DNA from: Thunnus maccoyii
Taxonomy: Eukaryota > Chordata > Actinopteri > Scombriformes > Scombridae
Assembly: GCF_910596095.1 (NCBI RefSeq)
Contig: NC_056544.1
Location: 10,711,155-10,775,154 of the forward strand
Reading direction: 5' to 3'
Length of the DNA stretch: 64,000 nucleotides
Part shown: piece by piece, positions 1 through 24,800 of the stretch
Position numbering within the stretch: position 1 is the first letter of the stretch
Layout: each line of letters starts with the position of its first letter
Notes under the pieces: model-generated
Database searches by the model: none
What the model saw: only the letters and a program-made list of their open reading frames with translations
Told to the model about the DNA's origin: nothing
Translations under genes and position numbers: made by a program

Positions 1-4402
<4,402 letters not shown>

Positions 4403-5329
4403 CACAAAAATAGATCATCTCAATACGTGGACCTGGCTGAGGGAGACCATCCAAAACACACGGGAGGAGACGTCTTCCAATGAGTGCAAAACGCCTCGTT
4501 CAAAGATCAGGCACAAATGAATGCATATTATCTGATTTCGGCCCCCGACTGCCGGCTTGTCTTGTCCGTGTGAAGCGGTCTGATATTAACACTTTGCCTG
4601 CGCCTCTGCTCTTCGCAGCAGCTGCTGATTTTCAAGCAGAACAACATACCTCCAAAAGCTGGAGGGGGAAAAAAACTAAACGAAAGGTTCAGGGCGCAGG
4701 CGCAATTTGTTCTGCTAACAAACAAACCGATCTGAAGTTTTCAGGTCAGTAACCAAACTGACGCAAATGTGTCAAAGTGCATTCATTCACTTTTGCCGCA
4801 CAATCTGCCTTCATATCAGCCAGCGAGTCATTGTGAATGTAGTGTGTGGTCGCTGAAGTCTGGGGCTGCTGTCAAGCTAACAAGCAGCAGTATAACAAAC
4901 TTCCGCTGCGTCTTTCATAATTAAAAAAAGTGCCCAAAAGCAAAAAAATGACTTCCGGTCAAAACATGCAAAAATTAAAATGACTTGTCACAACTGCATT
5001 ATTTTGTATCGTCACAGAGTGGCTGTAATTTCACTTAAACTCTGCTACGTCACGGTCAAGCTTTGCTAATGTCATCTACGTAGAACGTGTCTGACCGTTA
5101 GCTTATATATATATATGACACTTACAGTAAAGGCAGTTTGTATCTGATGTATCTGCACCAACAAAAGAAGCTGCGCAGTAAAAACAAAAAAAGTGCGGTG
5201 TTCGAGTAACTACGACATCTTGTGCTTCTTTAAGAGGCGGGTATGTTTAGTCAAAGTCCTGCCTACTATTTCAAATGTTTGAAAAAAGATGAAGGCAGCA
5301 GAAACAAGCAGCCGCGGCAGTTAAAGCGC

Positions 5330-5346
5330 TTCCCACAATGCACTCC
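5330..5346 (+). promoter_or_regulatory. ZNF143/STAF-like promoter element
   Basis: The sequence TTCCCACAATGCACTCC fits the core of the ZNF143/THAP11 consensus (TTCCCA-x-AATGC-A). It sits about 200 bp upstream of the mtf2 start codon and 20 bp upstream of a YY1-like site. Binding is an inference from sequence alone. Confidence 0.55.
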
Positions 5347-5365
5347 CCGGTCATCAGCGGGAAAC

Positions 5366-5378
5366 CAAAATGGCGAAC
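5366..5378 (+). promoter_or_regulatory. YY1-like site (CAAAATGGCGAAC)
   Basis: The sequence contains the AAATGGCG core preferred by YY1, which commonly lies just downstream of the start site in TATA-less promoters. It may therefore mark the mtf2 transcription start region. The ATG inside it opens no frame joined to the mtf2 protein. Confidence 0.5.
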
Positions 5379-5546
5379 GTGCTTGGGGAAAACGAGCCGT
5401 TTGTTATTTTCTGAAGAAGGCACAAGCCCCGCAAGTTTTCGAGACATACTTTTTATTAACTAAATTCCGGAGTGGGCTAACAGCGGGGTCACTCACATCC
5501 AGTTATTTTTGTCGTATTTGTTATCTGTAGAAGCGGAGGTGACCGA

Positions 5547-15169
<9,623 letters not shown>

Positions 15170-17304
15170 ACTTGTCTCGGTTGTCATCATCACTTAACTA
15201 GCGCCTGCAAGAGGTGTACGGCTGTGCGAAGGACATGTGTACACAGCCTGTATTCAGAGCATTAATTGATATATGCCTTTGTTTAGTTTAGGCAGACGCA
15301 AGTTTTGCCTGTTAAGCTTACTGCAAAGCCTACTGGTTCAGTGCAGTCCAGTCAGTGTAAGTATAGTGCATTTAAACATATGTCTCTTCTTCATGTGTTT
15401 AAAGATTACAGTTCATTGATAAAGACGAGGCTTTGTCATAATACCACCATATTTGTGTTCTTCTGCTTTTAACTCTCATTATCTGCTTTGAATGTTTACA
15501 GAAACCCCCATTTATTCAGGGGTAAATAACCATCAGTGCACTGCACCCTTTAGGCTTTCAGTGAACCGTTATTGTGATCGATTTTTTTTTTAACCCAGTG
15601 ATATGCTTTTCATTCTCAGACCAGTTAAGTATGAAACTAAGTTCGACAGAATGTAGTCAGTCAGGTATAAAATTGTGAATCGTGGTGGATAAGAGAAACG
15701 GGAAAAAGAACTGTCATTAACTTTTACTACTGCAGTCAAGCAGGGTAAAGTTACATCCGTTTGATTAACATTTATTTTCTTACAAAACGTGTCCCCTTTT
15801 TATATTAGTGTCCCCTCCTTCTCTAGTCCCAGCTGTGAGTACCTCTTGTTGCCTTTGGCAGACATATCCTTCAGTTCTCATTTGAGAGCAGTTCAGGAGG
15901 ATCTCAAAACGAGAGATGTGCTGCTGCAAATGTTTATTATTTTATATAGAATTATACTACATTTATTATTACCTTTTCTACTTGTACTTCCTCATCATGC
16001 CCTTTTCTGTTTTGTAGGGCAGATTTCTCTGATTTTCTTCTTTTTTAATAATGGATTGCACATAAAATTATATGTTAGACTGTCATCTCATTTAAAACCG
16101 ATCAGCTGAAAAAGTCAGATTATGGCATAATTTCTCATCCAAGATACAGTTTTGTAAATCTTGTTTATGTGGGGCCCAGCAGCTTAAATCAAATATGAGA
16201 TTCTAAAAAGATCCTCAGATTGTTATTCCAGCATATAATGTAATGTAAATCTTGTTTTCATGGTAAAGATTTTTTTTTTTTTCAAGAAGCTTTGACATCT
16301 TTAGTCTACATATCCTTTAAAATGTTATGATTGAAATTGATTTAAAAAAAAATGACTGTTATCTTTTGAAATCTTTAAGGACCTGTTGAGTTTTTAGTTT
16401 GTCAAATAGTTAGTCATAAAATAAAGTGCTGCATCAGATGACTGTTGTATACCCAGTTCACATACCCAGAGTCCATGATTGCTCTGTTTGTTTGTGCTGC
16501 CTATGCAAGTTAGTCTTTGAAAAATGTTCAGTCATATAATTGGACCATACGGCTTTAAAAAGGGGAGCTTCAGCATTGTTGTCGTGATGATTTTGACTCA
16601 GGCGTCTTTCTTTTGTGCAACAAGTGCAACTAAATATTGACATTAAAAAAATGCACTTGGATGTTTTTGCTTTTTAGTCCACACACTCAGGATATGCCCA
16701 TTGCCCAAATACTTCACTGTATTGCATAGGCCAGCATTTGGAGCGTGACAGGAGGTTTTGATGTAAGTTATTCAGTAAATGTTGTTGGTCAGTATTTTTA
16801 TATCAGGTCCTCCATTTGTCATATTAATTTGGGCCATTTGTATGTATGTACTCTTTTTTTTTTCTTCTTTTTTTTTTCTTCTATGAGCAAAATAATTTGT
16901 AGTCCATGTAACTGCCACACATGCTTGTTTATACTGAGTCAGAAAACAATCACTGGAAAACTAACGTGCTGTATGTTGCAAGAGGTAAATAATCGGTTAG
17001 TGTCTCTTTTTGGAGATGTTTTTGTTAAAATGGACAGACCTTTTCGTGACACTGATACCTCTTAAGTGTAAGGATGTAGTCAGTGCATTTGAAGCTTCTC
17101 TCCTCTGTTCAGCCAGCGTCTCAGCCTACATGTCGCTGTCACTGGCTTCCAGCAGGCTGCTGCAGCCAAAGAACATACATGTAACGTCTGCTTTGTCTCT
17201 GAGAGTGTTCTTATTACATTTTTATACATCATTATATAGGCCGACGTGTAACTTCTGAGCCTGTTTTTGTTAAAGGATAAATAAAAGCCGATATTTTCAA
17301 CTGT
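15170..17304 (+). other. mtf2: mtf2 3'UTR with two candidate poly(A) signals
   Basis: About 2.1 kb of AT-rich non-coding DNA follows the TAG stop. AATAAA occurs at 16420-16425 and at 17280-17285; the second is followed by a GT-rich tract suited to 3' end formation. The open frames inside (for example 15789-16109) are low-complexity and unsupported. No sign of a tmed5 gene was seen here on either strand. Confidence 0.65.
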
Positions 17305-17428
17305 TGTGTTGTGGTTTGGGTGTTTAATTACTGAATATAGTCTGTTTCAACACTATGTCAAAACTGCAGTTTACAGTTTAAACGTACGCGCCACTGTTCG
17401 CGGCTTGTGTCGGTGACAACCTTCTCCA

Positions 17429-17463
17429 CCAATCATTTAACAGCTAGCTCTCGCTTAACCAAT
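17429..17463 (+). promoter_or_regulatory. ccdc18: Paired CCAAT boxes, ccdc18 promoter
   Basis: Two direct CCAAT pentamers (17429-17433 and 17459-17463) lie 30 bp apart, about 100-160 bp upstream of the likely ccdc18 first exon. Duplicated NF-Y sites at roughly this spacing are characteristic of cell-cycle gene promoters, which would suit a centrosomal product. Local sequence is also CG-richer (CGTACGCG, CGCGTT). NF-Y binding is inferred. Confidence 0.5.
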
Positions 17464-17539
17464 CGCAAAACGCGTTGTTAAATGTGGGCGTACACATATT
17501 TCAAGTTGTCCTGGCTACCTCGGCTTCTGTTACAGCTAC

Positions 17540-17587
17540 ACTGGACTGGGAAACCTTGAAAGATTTGTTCAACTCGGAAGTTTCAGA
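17540..17587 (+). other. ccdc18: Candidate 5' non-coding exon of ccdc18
   Basis: A GTATGT donor at 17588 follows a purine-rich stretch just downstream of the CCAAT pair. The coding exon is preceded by a plausible acceptor (CATTAG at 17964-17969). The exon start is not defined by the sequence. Transcript data would be needed to confirm it. Confidence 0.4.
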
Positions 17588-17973
17588 GTATGTTTAATTC
17601 TTTCATATGAAAGGACAACAAAATTAACACTGCATTTAAAACTTTAACGTCGTGTGTCGGGTTATTCGCTGGCTTTTTTCGCTCTAAAAATTAAACAATA
17701 GCGTTAACTGATTTAGCTAGCCACCTGTTGATCCAGCGAGCATCTTTGTTTACATTTTGCGACCATAGCAAAGCTAGCTGACATGCTTTACTTACTCGCA
17801 TCACTGGTGTATAACAAGTATTGTTATATCGATAAGTAGTTGTGAGTGTGTTGTTCGTTTACCTATCCAACTATTTACACAAGTTGCTGAAACTCAACTG
17901 AAAGCTTCAGTCTCAACAAGTCAAGACAAGATGTCGATGAGCTGAAATTTGTCATGCACCCATCATTAGTCTG

Positions 17974-20900
17974 ATGTTTGAAAACGAAGATAGTTCAAGC
18001 GAAGATGTGGACAGTTTGAGGAACCTGCTTAGATTGACGGAGCTCAGCTTGCAAAGTGTGGGACAACAACTGAAGTGAGTCAACTGCAATGACCTGGACC
18101 AGCTGTAGATAACTACACACACTGCTGGTATTACAGAGTTGAGGAACGACCACTTTGCAATCAGTTTAATACTACAAAGGGTTTATATGATGCATCCTTT
18201 TTCCTCACTGATTTTTTTCTTTCCTTCTATAGTCAGTCAGAAGGACACGATGATGAGTGTGTGCAGCCAAGTCCTGATCACCTGACCTTACAAGACCTGC
18301 AGGCACCTCATGTTCTTCTGCTCCAGCCAGGCTGTGTTTGCCAGGAGAGGCCTCTCAGTGGGACAGCTGAGAGACGTGCTGCTGGCAGTCTTAGCCCACA
18401 GTCCTACAACTTTAGGGTGAGAGCGAGGATATTTGTGTGTGTATACGTGTAAGTGAAAAATTAAGAAACAGCCAGCCAGGTGAAACAAGAATGGATTGAT
18501 GATTAATCACAGAATGTATTTACATACGGTAATCACATCAGCATCCATAAATGAGGTGATTTCATTACTTAAAATATCAAAATTTTATGAGGCAGTGTGG
18601 TCTGTGCAGCAATCCATTTTACACAAGGCTGTTAATGTAAAATAGATAACCTTTATGCAAGATACGTCGTAATAAACAGGGTCAGTATAACATCATAACT
18701 AAAACAAAAAACAAACCACTATCCACCTCTAACCACAAACACACACCTGTGTTCTCTCTTTCTTTTCAGTCTGCCTCAGTTAAGGTGAGGTCAGCAGAGA
18801 TGGAGTCTGTTCCTGCGAGGAGGAAGGTGGGCTGTGTGCGTCAGGAGAACGCCTGTCTGACCATGCAGGATGAACAGCTCATCAGTGACCTTGATGAATT
18901 GGCCACCTCCAAGTCTCAGGTATAACACTCACCCCTAGACAAATGTTTGTGTGAATGAAGATCCCATCATTTTAAAGCACTGTATTTTGTACTTAATCCT
19001 TATGTGCTTCAAATGAGTGTTAAACCAGAGTTCTTTGTCTGAGTATTTTTGTTCAGAAACTGGCCAAAGAAATTGTTTTGATCTAATTTCTATCTAATAA
19101 TGTATGTTAAAAATCTTTGATATAAACCAACAGTAACTGAATTGAATGCAAGTACTGTATGTGTTTTCTTTTTCAGGTCCGCCTCCGAGGTCCCAGGGTT
19201 GGGGTTAAAAACAATGTGGCGGTCATGAGTGAGCACATACGTCGTCTTGAAGCAGAGCTGGAGGCTAATGCCAAAGAACTAAAGTAACTTCATGACCTTG
19301 TAACGTATAGTTTGAGCTGACACAGCAGATGCTTTGTATGTTGCTATTATGTAACTGCAATGTGGCAAATGCACGACTATTTATATATAATAAATACTGA
19401 TAGTCATTCATTCATACAATAATAGTATATACATATATGATACTTGTTTGTAAACCTTTGGCCCTATTCCTGTTATAAATACTCTCAGCATGGAGAGCTT
19501 GATTGTGAACCTTCATGAGTTACAGTTTACATCTTTTCTTGTTATACTAACCTCTAGGTGAACGTCGTATTAACATCCCATCCTTGTCTGTGTTTCTCAG
19601 GGCAGCTGAGCTGAGGGCAGAGTGTAGTGAAGAAGCAGCAGCTCACAGTGATATTGTGGTAGCGACTCTCACTGATGAACTGAGAACACTCAGAGAAGAG
19701 CTGGACAACAAGACAGCACTGTGCAAAAGGTGATGCTTTTATTTGGACTTGGATTCAGCACACATGTTCATTTCATTACAGCTCAGTTTACAGTTCATTA
19801 CAGTTCTAACACTTTGGGGAAAAGCATGGACTCCTCACAGAATTGATCTGCTACAATGTTTTTTTGTCTTGTAATAGTGTCTTTTACCTGTTTTGTTTCA
19901 GGATTTTGATTGAGCTAAATGAAAAGATTCACTTGGGCATAACAGATATCAGAAAGTCCATATCTCATTTATTTTACTCTCAACATGATGGAGTTATTGT
20001 TTTTTCACTTACTGTATGTTCAACCTCATCCCTCACAGGGCTGAGCAGCAAAGGAACCAAGCACTTGAAAATGCAGAAAAACTCAAAGAAGCTTTCAAAG
20101 AGTACAAGGCCACCATTTCCATTAAACTTCAGAGGGTACAGTTTATTCAAATATTTATTTGTAATTTATAATATGTTTATTATTGCATGTCATTGCCAAA
20201 AAATGTGCTTTCATTTGTGGTTTAAGGTGATGGAGAGTGAAAGCAAATTAAAAGAGAGTCTTATTGAGTGTGACAGAGAAAAAGAAGAGTTGGAAATGAA
20301 ATGCACTCTGTTGGAGAGAGAGAAGACAGAACAGAGTCAAGCAATCAGGTACACATTGTTTCTGTAACTTTGATTTCTTCATATTTGCATGTGTAAACAA
20401 AAAAACAATTAAATCTTTCAGAGGAAATATCGTTGATTTGCTGGTTAACACATTTAATTCTCCATCTTCCTCCTGGTGTGCTTCACAGCCAGCTGAAGGA
20501 GGAGGTGAGGCAGGCAAAGTCCTCGGCTGCCGAGCGCTCAAACCTCCAGGCTCAGCTGGAGGAGGCCGGACGACGGGCCTCATATCTGGAGAGGCAGCTC
20601 GTGGAGCGGGCTGCAGAGTGCAGGGAGCTGGCCTCTCTGCGCAGAGAGCTGGAAGACCTGCGGACCCTGACCCAGAGCCAGGAACAGAAGGTGGCCCAGA
20701 GCCACAGAGAGGCTCAGCAGAGCCAGGCAGAGCTGGCCAGCTTGGAGGCCATGCTGGCCCTGCTGCATCTAAGAGAGGTGGAGTGACGCAGTTACACACA
20801 ATCACATTGTCCTTTGTGTTTCCACGTCACATGTTTTTTTAAGAAGTCCCCCATACTGTTTAATCAAAGGGATAGTTACATAATTTGTTTGCCCAAGTCT

Positions 20901-21832
20901 TTGGTGCCATAGTAACCGTTGCAAACAAGTTACTATGTTTATAGCTGATTATGCGTAGGGTATGACGTGTTTCCTGTTGTCATGGGTTATTTTTTAAATT
21001 TCAGGGTGCTGTAGGGTCACTCTGTGTCAGGCCCTGCATGCTGCCCCCAGTGGACTATCCAAGAACTGCACACCAGCTGAACCTCAAGCCAGGTATCCTG
21101 ACCAACCTCATGGCTACTTCATTACATACAGTACATACTTACTCAATCCGCATCATGCAAAGAAAATCTTCAAATTTTAAAAGAAGTTTACACAACTTAA
21201 TCACTTAGATTACAAACTCCCCCAAAACCATTTCACTCATTTTATTTTCCTTCCCTCCATCACTCTCTCACTGCTCACAGGTGAAGGCTACCAGCAGCTG
21301 TTGCGAGTGCTGCAGTCAGTGGACACGGAGCGGACTAAACAGAGCAGCCTGGTGGAGCGACTTCAGGAGCGTCTGAGCAGAACCCAGGAGGAGATGTCCT
21401 CCTTGCAGAGCTCCATGGCCCAGAGAGCCTCCCACTACCAGAGCCTCCACACGGAGCTGCTGGACAAAGTCAGCCAAGCCACTGACACAGAGAAAGAAGT
21501 GAGTCACTTTTCTCATCTCCTCCTCTGTCATCTCTTGTCTCTCTCTCTTCGTTTTTTCTTTTTTTTGTTAATTTTTGTTTGTTTTCTTTGTATTCGTCAA
21601 CTGTTTGGAGGAAGCTGATAGAATGAAAACTGGTGTGATTGTGAGTGTTTAGGACAATATAAATCAGTTTTATGAATAAACTTTGTTGCTTTTTTATTTT
21701 TCTCTGTTGCAACTCAGTTGAAGAGAAAGAGTGCACGGGTGGCTGCGCTGGAAAAACAGTTACAGGAAAAAACATCAGCCTACAGTCTGGCTGCACTGAA
21801 GAACACTGAGCTCGAGAATCAGCTAGTGGTAC

Positions 21833-21872
<40 letters not shown>

Positions 21873-24800
21873 TTTGTCATGTTTGTCACCATTTTTTCCC
21901 CAGAATTAACAACCTTTCCTGAGATAGGTTGTGGGTGATCATTTGCACATTCTGAATGTATTCTCCGTTTGCTAGCTGTTGCTTGCTTGTTTATAGAATC
22001 GTTTTTATTTTATGCTTCTCCATTTCTAAAAACAGGAGAAGACTAGCACTCTTCAGCATTACCAATCACTGATGACCAAAAAGCAAAGAGAGTACCAGCA
22101 GTCTTTGGAGAAGTGTAAAAAATCACAAGCTCAACAATGTACGGAGCAACAGCACAGAATAGAAATGGTGATTTACATCTATGTTTTTGTCTTGCTCAAC
22201 AAACCGATTTGGCATTATCTAGAAAGTAGTTTCACATAAATGATGATAAAGGAAATGGAGAGAATTGGAGCTCTTGAGCCAGTGGAAAAACACAAGCATA
22301 CTTTTAAACTACAAAATGAAAATAAAGTTGCACAAGAACTTACAGTGTTTTCTCTCCTCTGCAGTTGCAGTTGTCTGTAGAAGAGGCTCAGTCTCGGATG
22401 TTGGAAATGGAGCAGGAGCTGAGTTCACTCCAGAGGGAGCGAGACGAAGCTCAGAGAGCGGCTCTCCTGCTGCAGAACTCTGTGGAACAGCTCACACAGG
22501 TCAGGACACTACTCAATTAGGACCATTTTAATTACACAAAAGCTATCTGAGACTTAAAATAAAAGCCAATCAACTGCAATTTAACACAGGAACAGTATGT
22601 TCTGTTTATTAATGATAACTTTGATTTCAGGAGAGGCAGGTTGAAGTGAGGCACAATGACGAGTTGCTACAGAGTCTCAAGGAGCAGGCAGCTGAGTCTG
22701 CTGCCAAGGTTGGAACGAAGAACTAAAGACAGATCTTTCCAGATTTAATTGTACAGAAACATCTGTATTCATAAATTCACCACAGCCACTGGAATGCACC
22801 AATAATAACTGATGTCTGTGTGTCAGGTGTGTGAGCTGCAGTCGTCTCTGTCGGAATGTAGAGAGGAGCTGAACTTGTATCAGAAGCAGATGGAGGAGGT
22901 AAAGAAGAACTATGAAACTGAGCTGCAGCGGAACAATGACAAGGTACAGTGTAACGTACAATGATACAGTCCTGCAAACGGTGAGACTGTCCGTCACAGT
23001 GTGCAAGAGAGTTTGTATGCACCTCCATCTCTGATCTTCCATCCTCTCTTGTTTGTGCAAAGTCCACTTCTCAGGCTTATCTTCTCCCTTGTTCTTCACT
23101 CCTCAGGTGTCTTCTCTGCAGGAAAAGCTTCACAGTGCCAGCCTGGTTTGTCAGAGCTCCAGTGAGCAGAACCTGCAGCTTCAGCTTTCTCTCCAGCAGC
23201 AGCAGACCATGCTGACTGAGAGCACTGCCCGCATCGCTGAACTGGAGGAGAGCCAGAGCCAGCTGCAGAGACAAGTAAGTGAAACTCTTTTGGAAATATC
23301 AGGATAACTAGCATCTAAAAATATATACATGAAGCTTTTTTGAATGAATTTTGTTTTTACTTTGTCAAAAATAGTGACTCCATTTGGATTTCTTTCTATT
23401 TTAACTATAATGTCATAGAAAAGTCAGGGCAGATTTCTTTTAGTGTTCAGAAAATAATTATAGACATAAACATAGAAACAATACAATTCAAATGAACTTT
23501 ATTTACATTAAATCAAAACACAATAGATACACGTGATCATGTGACATGTTTGTCAAAGTGATTACTTGAAGACATATTTTGGGCAAAAATGAGCTGTGGG
23601 TATTTATTGACAACTGTTTCTCCCATTTTATGTGAACTGTGTATTTATTAGTTAGTAGTTAGAAATAAGTTTGTGGTAGTTTTATTATTTATACACTTAT
23701 TTAGGAATATGCATCATGTAAGCACAGTATAAACCTCTACAAGACAGGGCCTTGATTTGGTAATATGGCTGTGTAAGGCTCCAATTATTTCAGTTTATGG
23801 ACTATTACCAAACAAAATTTAAATAAATCAAATACCACAAACTATTTGCTACATGGTGAACCTAAAGTCTTCGTGTCTCCTGAGGTTGTTGGGCCCTCAG
23901 TTTCCCGATTTGCCGTGTTGGTGATACAACGTTGATTTGGAGAGCTGGTTCTTCTTCTGTGTTCATGACTTCAATGATCCTCTCTGTCTCTGCTGGTCAC
24001 ACTCTGTTACATGTTGAGCAGCTGTGCAGCACACTGCCTTTGATAATCAAAGTTATGTATTGCAGGCTTGTTTGTCGCTAAATTAATTATGTAATCTTGG
24101 AAAATATGTGTTTGTTATACTTTACCAGCTCCTTCAGATATGTTTATTTCTGTTTGGTAATAATTTGTTTGTGCTGAGTGAAATGAGGACTATTTTGAGT
24201 CATTTCAGGTAGTTTTGAGAAAAACTTTCTCAGTGGTCTTCTGGCATTGAAGGGCCTTGTAATGGTGTGAGACAGATTTACAGATTTTGTGGTCGCTATA
24301 AAGTCTGGAGGCTATGTTTTAAATGTATTTAGAATAATAGGGAACATTTTAATTGTACTTCGAATTACACAGAATGCCTCAGTTTGTTTTTTGTTTTTTT
24401 AAAACCCGTTGCACAAAGTTAAGCCACAGGTGATAATAGTGTTTAGTCTGTTCAGTTCTCCTATTGTCTAATTTAGATTAATTTTATTTGGGTCTTTTCT
24501 GCTATATCAACAATTGTTTTCTTCAGTTTTGTGGTCAAGTGCAACATCTGTGATGGAGTTCACACATTTTTTGTAGCTATTTAACACTACTTTAGTATTA
24601 AACATTCCCAAATTATTTCTGTCGAGTCTCACTTTTTGTCTAGCAGAGTAAAATAGTGAAGCAAAAGACACAAGAAGTAGCCTGGAATATTCTCTAAAGT
24701 GAAAAAGAAGCTTTTTACTAACAAAGAACATTTTACTGAAGGTTTAGATTGCATAAGCAAACAGAAGTGCATAAAGAGCAGAACATAAGACACATGAGAG

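Larger units (their letters stand above)
4403..5546. promoter_or_regulatory. Shared head-to-head promoter region of dipk1a (minus) and mtf2 (plus)
   Basis: The two start codons face away from each other across 1.1 kb. The part nearest mtf2 (about 5280-5650) is richer in CG dinucleotides and G/C runs than the surrounding AT-rich introns. It holds a ZNF143/STAF-like site at 5330-5346 and a YY1-like site at 5366-5378, both typical of TATA-less, CpG-rich and often bidirectional vertebrate promoters. The mtf2 transcription start is inferred between about 5350 and 5500. The middle part (4750-5230) is AT-rich. A 95-codon open frame at 5243-5530 overlaps the promoter and presumed 5'UTR and is not considered a gene. 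Confidence 0.6.

Noticed and set aside
5243..5530. 95-codon plus-strand open frame upstream of mtf2
   Set aside because: It overlaps the CG-rich promoter and presumed 5'UTR, resembles no family, and is out of step with the mtf2 start at 5547.
19843..20038. Possible extra ccdc18 exon after the TTTCAG at about 19902
   Set aside because: The frame there reads straight through intron into exon 6, and exons 5 and 6 already join in phase and match the family across the boundary.
20438..20842. 134-codon and 185-codon open frames overlapping ccdc18 exon 8
   Set aside because: They are shadows of a GC-rich coiled-coil exon in other frames. The exon's own frame joins its neighbours at both splice sites and matches the family.
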